A DNA stretch of 64,000 bases from positions 5,270,001-5,334,000 of the forward strand of contig NZ_JAFBCM010000001.1 in NCBI RefSeq assembly GCF_016907715.1. Reading direction: 5' to 3'. The stretch's first letter is position 1. Every line of letters begins with the position of its first letter. Below the pieces are notes generated by a model that searched no databases, had not been told where the DNA came from, and worked only from the letters and a program-made list of their open reading frames with translations. The position numbers were made by a program, and so were the translations under genes. The stretch comes from Tenggerimyces flavus. Its GTDB lineage: Bacteria; Actinomycetota; Actinomycetes; Propionibacteriales; Actinopolymorphaceae. This document shows, piece by piece, positions 7,388 through 15,366 of the stretch.

Positions 7388-9271
7388 TCAGGCGACCGGT
7401 GCCGGACTGTCCTCGTGGTCGAACTGGGTCCGGTACAGCTCGCCGTAACGCCCGCCCGCGGCGAGCAGCTCGGTGTGGGTGCCTCGTTCGACCACGACGC
7501 CGCCCTCGATCACGAGGATCTGGTCGGCGGCCCGGACGGTCGACAGCCGGTGCGCGATCACCACCGCGGTCCGGCCCGCGAGCGCCTCGCCGAGAGCGGC
7601 CTGGACCGCGGCCTCCGACGTGGAGTCCAGGTGCGCGGTCGCCTCGTCGAGGATCACGACGCGCGGCTTCGCGAGCAGCAGCCTCGCGATCGTCAGCCGT
7701 TGCCGTTCGCCGCCGGAGAGCCGGTAGCCGCGCTCCCCCACAACCGTCTCCAACCCGTCGGGCAGCGAGCCGATCAACGTGTCCAGCCGGGAGCGGCGCA
7801 GTGCCTCCCAGATCTCGTCGTCGGTGGCCTCCGGGGCGGCGAGCATGAGGTTCGACCGGATCGACTCGTGGAACAGGTGCCCGTCCTGGGTGACCATGCC
7901 GAGCGCGTCGCGGATCGAGTCGAACGAGAGGTCCCGTACGTCCACACCGCCGATCGTGACCGAGCCGGAGTCCACGTCGTACAGCCGCGGCAGCAGGCTC
8001 GCGATCGTCGACTTGCCCGCGCCGGACGAGCCGACCAGCGCGACCATCTGCCCGGGCTCGGCGCGGAACGAGATGCCGTGCAGCACCTCCTCGCCGCCGC
8101 GGGTGTCGAGCTTCGCGACCTCCTCGAGCGAGGCCAGCGAGACCTTGTCCGCCGACGGGTAGGAGAACTTCACGTCCTTGAACTCGACCGCAGCCGGGCC
8201 GTCCGGCACCTTCTTCGGGTCCGGCTTCTCCTGGATCAGCGGCTTCAGGTCGAGCACCTCGAAGACGCGCTCGAAGCTCACCAGCGCGCTCATCACCTCG
8301 ACGCGAGCGCTCGCGAGCGCGGTGAGCGGCGCGTACAGGCGGACGAGCAGGAACGACAGCGCGACCACGTCGCCGGGATCGAGCGTGCCACGCAGCGCGT
8401 AGAAGCCGCCCAGCCCGTACACGACCGCCAACGCCAGCGCGGAGACCAGCGTGAGCGCGGCGATGAAGATCCACTGCACCATCGCCGAACGGACGCCGAT
8501 GTCGCGAACACGCCGTGCCCGCAGGGCGAACTCCTCCGACTCGTGCCAGGGGCGGCCCATCAGCTTGACCAACGTGGCGCCGGGCGCGGAGAACCGTTCG
8601 GTCATCGTGTTGCCCATGGTGGCGTTGTGGTTGGCGGCCTCACGTTCCATCCGGGCCAGCCGGTTGCCCATGCGGCGGGCAGGAATCACGAACACCGGAA
8701 GGATGATCAGCGCGATCAGGGTGATCTGCCAGGACAGCCCGAGCATGACGACGAGCGTGAGGATCAGCATCACGACGTTGCTGATCACGCCGGACAGCGT
8801 GTCGCTGAAAGCCCGCTGCGCGCCGATCACGTCGTTGTTGAGGCGGCTGACCAGCGCGCCCGTTCGCGTGCGGGTGAAGAACGCGATCGGCATCCGCTGG
8901 ACGTGGTCGAACACCGCCGTCCGCAGGTCGAGGATCAGTCCCTCGCCGATGCGCGCGGACAGCCAGCGTTGCAGGACGCTGAGGCCGGCCTCGGCGAGCG
9001 CGATCACCGCGATCACGATCGCGAAGAACAGCACGAGGCTGAACGCGGACCTGTTCACGATCGCGTCGACGACCCGTCCGGCGAGTACCGGCGTTGCTAC
9101 GGCGAGTACGGCGGTGACGACGCTCAGCAGGAGGAAGGCGATCAGCAACTGACGGTGCGGGCGCGCGAAGGCGAGGATCCGCTTCGTCGTCGCCATCGAG
9201 AACGGGCGGCGCTCTTCCTCCGCGGTCATCGCGTGGTAGAGCGAGGTCCACGCGGTGGTTTCCATGTCCAT
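7388..9271 (-). CDS. ABC transporter, fused membrane and ATPase domains (exporter half)
   Basis: A 627-residue ABC exporter half-transporter of the MsbA/LmrA type. The membrane domain spans about residues 45-335 and the ATPase domain about 365-610. The ATPase has Walker A GSSGAGKST, signature LSGGERQRL, Walker B VVILDEATAHLD and an H-loop in AHRLST, so it should be active. Start chosen at the ATG reading MDMETTAWTSL; it lies 5 bases after the stop of the MFS gene, which argues for one operon. A much longer open frame in this phase (to 10789) is only a shadow of the MFS gene. A half-transporter should form a homodimer. Likely function is drug or lipid efflux. Confidence 0.9.
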   Translation of the reverse strand: MDMETTAWTSLYHAMTAEEERRPFSMATTKRILAFARPHRQLLIAFLLLSVVTAVLAVATPVLAGRVVDAIVNRSAFSLVLFFAIVIAVIALAEAGLSVLQRWLSARIGEGLILDLRTAVFDHVQRMPIAFFTRTRTGALVSRLNNDVIGAQRAFSDTLSGVISNVVMLILTLVVMLGLSWQITLIALIILPVFVIPARRMGNRLARMEREAANHNATMGNTMTERFSAPGATLVKLMGRPWHESEEFALRARRVRDIGVRSAMVQWIFIAALTLVSALALAVVYGLGGFYALRGTLDPGDVVALSFLLVRLYAPLTALASARVEVMSALVSFERVFEVLDLKPLIQEKPDPKKVPDGPAAVEFKDVKFSYPSADKVSLASLEEVAKLDTRGGEEVLHGISFRAEPGQMVALVGSSGAGKSTIASLLPRLYDVDSGSVTIGGVDVRDLSFDSIRDALGMVTQDGHLFHESIRSNLMLAAPEATDDEIWEALRRSRLDTLIGSLPDGLETVVGERGYRLSGGERQRLTIARLLLAKPRVVILDEATAHLDSTSEAAVQAALGEALAGRTAVVIAHRLSTVRAADQILVIEGGVVVERGTHTELLAAGGRYGELYRTQFDHEDSPAPVA

Positions 9272-9276
9272 GGGCA

Positions 9277-10767
9277 CTAGCTTTCCACGACTTCGAGCTC
9301 GGGCTCGCGCGCGTTGTCGCGCTCGAGCAGGACCGCGGTGAGGACGGCGGCGGTCGCGACGACCACGGCGGCGACGATGCCGACGACGTGCAGGCTGCCG
9401 ACGAACGCCTCCCGCGCCTGTTCCAGCTCCGGTCCGGTCGCGGCGGCGAGGGTCTCGCGTACGGCTGCCGAGGCGTCCGCCGGTAGGCCGCTGACGTACA
9501 CGGCCGTCGCGATGCTGCCGAACGCGGCGATGCCGAGGGCGGCGCTGAGCTCGGAGCCGGTCTCGGAGATCGCCGAGGCGGCGCCGGAACGTTCGACCGG
9601 AGCCGAGCCGACGACGAGGTCCATGCCGACGACGATCAGCGGCGAGGCGCCGAGGAAGAACAACGTGTGCGCGAGCGTCGGGACGAGCGGTCCGGACGTC
9701 TGGTCGGTCTGGGTGAGCAGCAGCAGCGCCAGCGCGCCGATCGCGAGGCCGCCGGCGGCGACGTACACGCGCGGGAGCCAGCGGAACAGGATCGGCGCGG
9801 CGACGAACCCGAGCACGATCGCGACGGCCGGGATCAGCGACCAGAAGCCGGCTTCGAGGGGCGAGAGGCCGGCGACGAGCTGGAGGTACTGGCTGACGAG
9901 GAACGCGGTGCCGGGGCCGACCAGCATGACGAGCATCATCGTGACCAGGGCCGCGGTGAACTCGCGCATCTTGAACATGTCGAGGTCGAGCAGCGGGTGC
10001 TCGAGCCGGCGTTGTCTGCGTACGAAGGCGAGGGCGAGGCCCGCGCCAGCGACGATCGCGGCCGCCGCCTCCAGACTGAGGCCGTCGGCGGCGATCTGCT
10101 TGAGGCCGTAGATCACGCCGAGGATGGCGCCGAGCGACATCGCGGTGCTGAGGAGGTCGATCCGTCCGTTCGTCAGGGTCTTGAACTCCGGGACGAGGAA
10201 CGGGCCGAGGACGACGAGGAGCGCCATCACGGGGACGCCGGCGAGGAACACCGAGCCCCACCAGAAGTGCTCGAGCAGCAGGCCGCCGACGAGCGGGCCG
10301 ATGACGGTGCCGACGGAGAAGCCGGTCATCCAGAGGCTGAGCGCGACCGTGCGTTGCCTGTCGTCGTGGAACATGTTGCGGATCAGCGACATCGTGCTCG
10401 GCATCAGGGTCGCGCCGGCGATGCCGAGGAGCGCGCGGGCGGCGATGAGCAGCTCCGGCGTGGGGGCGTACGCGGCGAGGACGGAGGCCAGGCCGAACGC
10501 GGCGGCGCCGATCAGCAGCAGCTTGCGCCGGCCGATCCGGTCGCCGATCGTGCCCATGGTGATGAGGGAGCCGGCGATCAGGAACCCGTAGATGTCGGTG
10601 ATCCAGAGCAGCTCGACGCTGGTGGGTTGGAGATCGGCGGAGAGCTTGGGGACGGCGAGGTAGAGGACGGACATGTCGACAGAGATCAGAACGGTCGGCA
10701 GGACCAGAACGGCAAGCCCGATCCACTCCCGCCGACCGGCACGTTGCGGCATTGCGGTGCCAGTCAT
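9277..10767 (-). CDS. MFS multidrug exporter, DHA2 (14-helix) family
   Basis: A 496-residue proton-coupled efflux pump resembling QacA/SmvA. It opens with the family's motif around LPTVLISVDMSVLYLAVPKL (about residues 23-42), has the loop motif GDRIGRRK (about 79-86) and a motif C-like GFSVGTVIGPLVGG in helix 5 (about 149-162). Start is the ATG at 10767, only 7 bases from the -10 of a MerR-type promoter, so the mRNA is probably leaderless; a second ATG five codons in has no better ribosome site. It leads a two-gene operon with the ABC exporter. Induction by a redox-active or antibiotic signal through a SoxR-like protein is inferred from the operator. Confidence 0.9.
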   Translation of the reverse strand: MTGTAMPQRAGRREWIGLAVLVLPTVLISVDMSVLYLAVPKLSADLQPTSVELLWITDIYGFLIAGSLITMGTIGDRIGRRKLLLIGAAAFGLASVLAAYAPTPELLIAARALLGIAGATLMPSTMSLIRNMFHDDRQRTVALSLWMTGFSVGTVIGPLVGGLLLEHFWWGSVFLAGVPVMALLVVLGPFLVPEFKTLTNGRIDLLSTAMSLGAILGVIYGLKQIAADGLSLEAAAAIVAGAGLALAFVRRQRRLEHPLLDLDMFKMREFTAALVTMMLVMLVGPGTAFLVSQYLQLVAGLSPLEAGFWSLIPAVAIVLGFVAAPILFRWLPRVYVAAGGLAIGALALLLLTQTDQTSGPLVPTLAHTLFFLGASPLIVVGMDLVVGSAPVERSGAASAISETGSELSAALGIAAFGSIATAVYVSGLPADASAAVRETLAAATGPELEQAREAFVGSLHVVGIVAAVVVATAAVLTAVLLERDNAREPELEVVES

Positions 10768-10805
10768 GTCCTCGAACGTAGAACCTCAAGCAACGTTGAG
10801 GTCAA
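10768..10805 (-). promoter_or_regulatory. SoxR/MerR-type promoter and operator of the MFS-ABC operon
   Basis: On the minus strand a TTGACC -35 (10800-10805) and TACGTT -10 (10775-10780) are 19 bases apart, the long spacer typical of MerR-family activated promoters. The spacer is filled by an inverted repeat; on the plus strand it reads CCTCAAGCAACGTTGAGG (10784-10801), with both 6-base half-sites identical to the enterobacterial SoxR box. The start codon follows the -10 by 7 bases. No SoxR or other MerR gene is in the window, so the regulator must be encoded elsewhere. Confidence 0.75.
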
Positions 10806-10823
10806 GTCCGCGCCCCCTGGCCC

Positions 10824-10899
10824 GTGATCATGTACGTGATCGTGAAGCCGTAGCCGTCGTATACGCACAGTTTGGCTTCATGATCACGTACATGATCAC
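10824..10899 (-). repeat. Palindromic repeat family A, copy 2
   Basis: Inverted repeat with arms at 10824-10847 and 10876-10899 (23 of 24 pairs, plus two more GC pairs inward). It begins 5 bases past the stop of the ricin-lectin gene on the minus strand. The loop side CAGTTTGGCTTCATGATCAC is nearly the same in copy 3, including a preceding GTATACG. It lies between that gene and the SoxR-like promoter, so it would insulate the exporter operon from read-through. Confidence 0.8.
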
Positions 10900-10904
10900 G
10901 CCGG

Positions 10905-13900
10905 TCACTGGCGCTTGAAGAACCACCGTTGGCAGGCGCCGCCGTGGTAGAACCACGTGTCCACGTTGGCGCCCTGGGCCGAGCTGCAGCCAGCAACGTC
11001 GAGCGACAAGCCCGACCCGAGCTGCAGGACGGAGAAGCTGCCACCGGGGCTCGGTTCGATCCGCCAGCGCTGGCACTCCGACTCGTTGCTCGTCCACGTG
11101 TGGATCGTCCCGCCGGGCAGCTTCGAGCAGCCGTCGATGTCGATCACCTTGCTCGAGTTCGGATCCACGATCTTGTAGACGTCGTCACCGATGCTCTCCA
11201 GCTTCCATCTCTGACACGGGCTCCCAGTCACCCACGCCCACATCCGCACGTCCGACCCGTCCGCGGTCTGGCAGTTCGTGATGTCCAGCACCCGTGCCGT
11301 GCTGGTCGCCGCCTCCACGCGATACCGGCCGGCACCACCCTCCCCCAGCTGGGTCGCGTTGAACGCCGGGCGCAGGATCCACTGCTGGTTCGCGCCCTGC
11401 CCGCACGTCTCCTGCTTCACTGGGTCGAGGTCGGCCACCGTCCCGTTGAGGATGCTGAGGCACTTCCCGCTGTGCGCGGCCTTCAGATGGATCACCGTGT
11501 CGTACGCGGCGCCGTCTACGTACTCGAGCAGGAACTGCTGGTTCGCCGTCGGGTCGCCGTTGCCGTTGCCGCACGGCCACTGCAGCAGCTGGCCGCCGTC
11601 GACCATGCTCCAGTCCTCGACGTCCGCGCACTTCAACGGACCGGCGGCCGTCGCGGTGTGGACCGGCTTCAGCGCGTACTGGTCCGACCCAGCTACCTGC
11701 TCGACGTGGAAGCGTGCGTTCAGGTCGACCGGCAGGCACTGGTACTGCACGTACCGCGCGTCGTTCGCCGTGCTCGCGCCCTGGACGTTCAGGCACTTTC
11801 CGCTGTTGCGGTTGACGAGCTCGTACGTCCGCTGCTCGATGTCGAACTTCGGCCCCGTCACCGCGCCGACCGGCCCACCCCAGCCGAGCACCTTGTCGCC
11901 GAACGCGGCGCCGCTGGAGTGGAACGTGTACACCTGACGGTCGCCACTCGCGCCGCCCGCGTAGACGATCGCCGCGTCGCCCTTGCCGTCCCCGTCGTAG
12001 TCGCCCGCAGACAGCGACGCCTTCGCCAGATCGAGCTCACCCGTACGCCGCCACCACGACGAAGCAGACAGAGCGGTCCCCGAAGAGCGGAACACGAACA
12101 GCCCCGCGTCGTTGGCCGCGTGCTCGTACAGAGCCACGACGTCATCCTTGCCATCGCCGTCTGCGTCGGTCACCGCGGTCCGGCTCTTCTCCCAGCAGAA
12201 CGCACCAGCGCCACTGTCGTAGATCGTCGTGGCCGCGGCGAAGCCCGTGCCGGTCGACTTGTACAGATCAACCGTCGTACGGCAGTCGGTCTGGTTCCGC
12301 ATGCTCAGCAGGTCGTCCTTGCCGTCGCCATCGACGTCGGCGAGCAGCGGCGCGCTGCGCGACCACGGGTTGCCCACCGCGGCCGTCGTCCAGGTGACCG
12401 GCGTCCGGAAACCGTCCGAAGCACGGAACACCAGCGCGGACCAGTTGTCGCCCGTGCCCGCGTTCTGCACGACGATGTCGTCCTTGCCGTCGCCGTCCAC
12501 GTCCCCGGCGATCACGCGGGCCGTGCTGAGGGGCCAGCTGTTCGGCGGGCTCGTCCACACGTGCGGGAACATGTCGTACCTGTTGCCGTCCGAGACGAGC
12601 GGGTACAGCCACACCTGCCGGCCCGCCCCCTCGCGGAACATCGCGAGCTCGGTCCGGCCGTCGCCGTCGAAGTCGCCCTGCACCGGCTTGGTGCGGTACA
12701 ACGCGAAGCCACCCGCCTCGCCGCTGTCCCAGCCGATGTAGCCACTGTGGAAGGCGTTTCCGTCGTCCGAGGTCACGTTCCAGATGGCGGTCCGTCCGTA
12801 CCCGTGATCGAACACCGCGGTGACATCGGCCTTGCCGTCACCGTTGGCGTCACCGCGCGTCTTGGGGACGACGGGGTCCTCGGGAGTACGTTCGATCGCC
12901 TGCAGGGACCAGGGTGGGCGGGTCGCGCTGACGTTGCCGGCCTCGTCGACCGCCTTGACGTACAGCGTCTTCGACGGGTCGTCCTGTGGAAGCGTGACGG
13001 GGATCGTGGCCGTACCGTCGGCTTTCACCTTCACCGACAGGGAAAGGTCGTCTTGGTCGAAGCCGTACGCGTACTCCGTCACGTCCGTCTCCGTCGTCGT
13101 GCCGGGGAGGAACGTCACGGTGCCGGCCCGTTGGGTCAACAGGGTGGGCTCGCCGTGCGGGTAGTCGCTGGACTGGATCCGAGGGATCGACGGCTTGACG
13201 GAGTCGATGGTGAAGTAGCAGTCCGGTGTCGCCGGTCCGGTCGTCTGGGGGTCTCGGGTGAACGCGCGGTAGCGGTAGAGCGTGTTCACCGCCAACTTGC
13301 CGGCGGGTGTCTCCGGCCAGGCGAACGCCGCGCCAGTGACGGTCGGACCGACGTCGATCGTGTGGACGACAGTGCCTGCCTGGTTGAGGATCTGCAGCGT
13401 CGTGGTGACGGCGTCGCCGGCGTCCGGGTCGTTCGCGATCGCGGAGAACTGCGGCTTCAGGGTGGCGATCGCGGTCGGATCGGCCGCCGTTCCGCACGGC
13501 CGCGACCGGGTGAAGTTCAGGTTCTTGGGCATCAGTGGCGCGGTGTTGTACGTCACCGAGAGCACGGCTGTGTTCGGGTGGAATTTCTTCCACTGGTTCT
13601 GCGCCACGGCAGACGTGGTCTCGTTCGGTGCGCGCAGGCCGAGCGTGACTGTGGGACGGCGCGCGTTCGCGACATCCTGCACCACCCGATGCAGAAGCGT
13701 GCCCGGACCACCGATGAACTCCATCGGGTTGTCCTCGGTCCAGGGATACGCCTCGCCCTTGACCTCGGCGAGGTTCTCCAGCCAGAAGCCGGGGACGCTG
13801 TTGTCCCAGTTGATGAACTGGTTGGTCTGGATGTCGGTCAGCCGCCATAGCTGAACGGGTGTCACTGTGCTGCTCGGCGTCTTGTTGAGCGTGATCCGGA

Positions 13901-14960
13901 AGGTGGCGCTTACGATCTGGCTGCCGGCGATCGTCTGCGCGCCGCTGGTCGTGTTGAGCAGGAACATCGACCGGTAGAGGTTCGCGATGGACCCGTACGC
14001 GCGGCCGACCTTGGCCCCCTCGTCGTTCCGGTCGTAGGTCCACGCGTTCAGGCCGTCCATGTTGGGGTTGACGTGCGCCCAGTTGACGAGCCGGCCGTCG
14101 AGCGACGGGTCGATGGCGACGGGGAACTTCGTTTTCGGATCGGTCAGCATGCCGGCGTTCGGCGTCAACGTCATCGTCTTGCTCGCGAGCTGGATGCCGA
14201 GCCGCTCCGGCTTGCCGTCCGCGTCCCACATCGTCGGCGGCGGGGCGGAGAAGACCGTCTTGCCGTTCTTGGTGGCGAGCGTCGACCCGTCCGGCCGTAC
14301 GGACAGCTTCAGTCCGTCGCTGCTGACGGGGTACCGGAGCGTCTTGAGCGCGGGATTCAACGCCGCTTGGCGATTCTTCACGATCAAAAGATGCGTGAAG
14401 TCGTTCACGCCGACGTCGATCCGCAGGTCGACGCCGGGAAACACCTCGGGGTAGACCGCTCGCGAGCCGGTGACGACGGGCGCCGGCAGCTTCCCGACCC
14501 AGCCGAGGTCGACCCGCTTGCCGGGCTCGCCGAACGTCAGCAGGTGCTTGCCGCCCCCACCGGACAGCACGATCGGAGTGATCGCCGCGACCGGACGGTA
14601 CGACCCGTCAATCCCCTTGCGCAGTGAAGGATCCGGCGCGACCCACCCCTCCCCCGTACGCACCCGCACCGGCAGCGGATGCTGGTCCATCGTCTTGGTG
14701 CCGTCGGGGTTGACGTAGATCTCGGAGGTCTCCGTGCGGAACGCGGACACCTCCACCCGCTTCCCCGTCTCCCTCGCCCGCACGCCAGCCGCGGCCATCG
14801 GCGCGAGCTCCTTCGCCGGCGCGACCGCCGCACTCGCGGCAGGGCCGCGAGGCTCGGCTCCAAGCGTTGCTGCCGGAGCAGCGGTCGCGACCATCCCTTG
14901 CACGATCAACGCGACCGCCACAGCAGCGAACGCCCAACCCCTCAGCCGCACCACGACCAC
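10905..14960 (-). CDS. Secreted DNRLRE / FG-GAP (VCBS) / ricin-lectin protein
   Basis: A 1351-residue secreted protein. It begins with a signal peptide (hydrophobic run WAFAAVAVALIVQGMVATAA, about residues 9-28). Residues about 40-280 resemble the N-terminal region of actinobacterial RHS and LamG surface proteins. A DNRLRE-like domain follows (about 285-470), then Ig-like segments, then four or five FG-GAP calcium loops such as GDANGDGKADV, GDFDGDGRTEL and GDVDGDGKDDI (about 700-1040). Two ricin-type lectin domains end the chain (about 1043-1351) with repeated CQRW motifs. The GTG start gives MVVVRLRGWAF. It lies downstream of the RHS toxin and immunity genes on the same strand and may belong to that locus. 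A carbohydrate-binding surface or effector role is inferred; no catalytic motif was found. Confidence 0.8.
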   Translation of the reverse strand: MVVVRLRGWAFAAVAVALIVQGMVATAAPAATLGAEPRGPAASAAVAPAKELAPMAAAGVRARETGKRVEVSAFRTETSEIYVNPDGTKTMDQHPLPVRVRTGEGWVAPDPSLRKGIDGSYRPVAAITPIVLSGGGGKHLLTFGEPGKRVDLGWVGKLPAPVVTGSRAVYPEVFPGVDLRIDVGVNDFTHLLIVKNRQAALNPALKTLRYPVSSDGLKLSVRPDGSTLATKNGKTVFSAPPPTMWDADGKPERLGIQLASKTMTLTPNAGMLTDPKTKFPVAIDPSLDGRLVNWAHVNPNMDGLNAWTYDRNDEGAKVGRAYGSIANLYRSMFLLNTTSGAQTIAGSQIVSATFRITLNKTPSSTVTPVQLWRLTDIQTNQFINWDNSVPGFWLENLAEVKGEAYPWTEDNPMEFIGGPGTLLHRVVQDVANARRPTVTLGLRAPNETTSAVAQNQWKKFHPNTAVLSVTYNTAPLMPKNLNFTRSRPCGTAADPTAIATLKPQFSAIANDPDAGDAVTTTLQILNQAGTVVHTIDVGPTVTGAAFAWPETPAGKLAVNTLYRYRAFTRDPQTTGPATPDCYFTIDSVKPSIPRIQSSDYPHGEPTLLTQRAGTVTFLPGTTTETDVTEYAYGFDQDDLSLSVKVKADGTATIPVTLPQDDPSKTLYVKAVDEAGNVSATRPPWSLQAIERTPEDPVVPKTRGDANGDGKADVTAVFDHGYGRTAIWNVTSDDGNAFHSGYIGWDSGEAGGFALYRTKPVQGDFDGDGRTELAMFREGAGRQVWLYPLVSDGNRYDMFPHVWTSPPNSWPLSTARVIAGDVDGDGKDDIVVQNAGTGDNWSALVFRASDGFRTPVTWTTAAVGNPWSRSAPLLADVDGDGKDDLLSMRNQTDCRTTVDLYKSTGTGFAAATTIYDSGAGAFCWEKSRTAVTDADGDGKDDVVALYEHAANDAGLFVFRSSGTALSASSWWRRTGELDLAKASLSAGDYDGDGKGDAAIVYAGGASGDRQVYTFHSSGAAFGDKVLGWGGPVGAVTGPKFDIEQRTYELVNRNSGKCLNVQGASTANDARYVQYQCLPVDLNARFHVEQVAGSDQYALKPVHTATAAGPLKCADVEDWSMVDGGQLLQWPCGNGNGDPTANQQFLLEYVDGAAYDTVIHLKAAHSGKCLSILNGTVADLDPVKQETCGQGANQQWILRPAFNATQLGEGGAGRYRVEAATSTARVLDITNCQTADGSDVRMWAWVTGSPCQRWKLESIGDDVYKIVDPNSSKVIDIDGCSKLPGGTIHTWTSNESECQRWRIEPSPGGSFSVLQLGSGLSLDVAGCSSAQGANVDTWFYHGGACQRWFFKRQ

Positions 14961-15027
14961 CCACGTTCATCGGTCACCACGAACGAACCCTGGACCCTCC
15001 GCCGATCGGCCGAGGCCTACGCGTCCT

Positions 15028-15366
15028 TCACTGCCCTTGCATGAACAGGAACTCGCGGGCGAGCTGGCGGATCCGTTCCCACCGCTCGTCCTCGACGAGG
15101 CCCCTCGTCCTCCACAGGCTTTCGTCGCTTGCTTCGGTCAGCTCGACGAGCAATCCGTCGATCGCCTCGAGCCGCCCGAGCTCACCCGGTGTCAACCCGA
15201 GGTCGGCCTGGAGCGACGCCTTGTAGTCATCGAGATCGAGAGCCAGCTCGTCGGCGAGATCGCCGACCCCGATGCTCGCCAGATAGGCGAGCTGGTCCGA
15301 GGCGGGCAGCGCCAAACGTGCCACTGCCCGCATCAGTCCGATCAGCTGTCGTGCTTGAACGCTCAC
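15028..15366 (-). CDS. Probable immunity protein for the RHS toxin
   Basis: A 112-residue, acidic, mostly helical protein with no signal peptide and no family I recognise. Its GTG start (15366) overlaps the stop of the RHS gene by three bases (GTGA), so the two are translationally coupled. That position, directly after the variable tip of an RHS protein, is where the cognate immunity gene normally lies. It reads MSVQARQLIGLMRAVARLAL at the start and ends in FLFMQGQ. A longer frame reaching back to 15720 is a shadow inside the toxin gene. Function is assigned by context only. Confidence 0.7.
   Translation of the reverse strand: MSVQARQLIGLMRAVARLALPASDQLAYLASIGVGDLADELALDLDDYKASLQADLGLTPGELGRLEAIDGLLVELTEASDESLWRTRGLVEDERWERIRQLAREFLFMQGQ

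Noticed and set aside
7388-10789. A single 1133-residue protein joining the ABC exporter to an upstream domain
   Set aside because: The first 500 residues are an out-of-phase reading of the MFS gene. The exporter proper starts at 9271 with a normal membrane domain.
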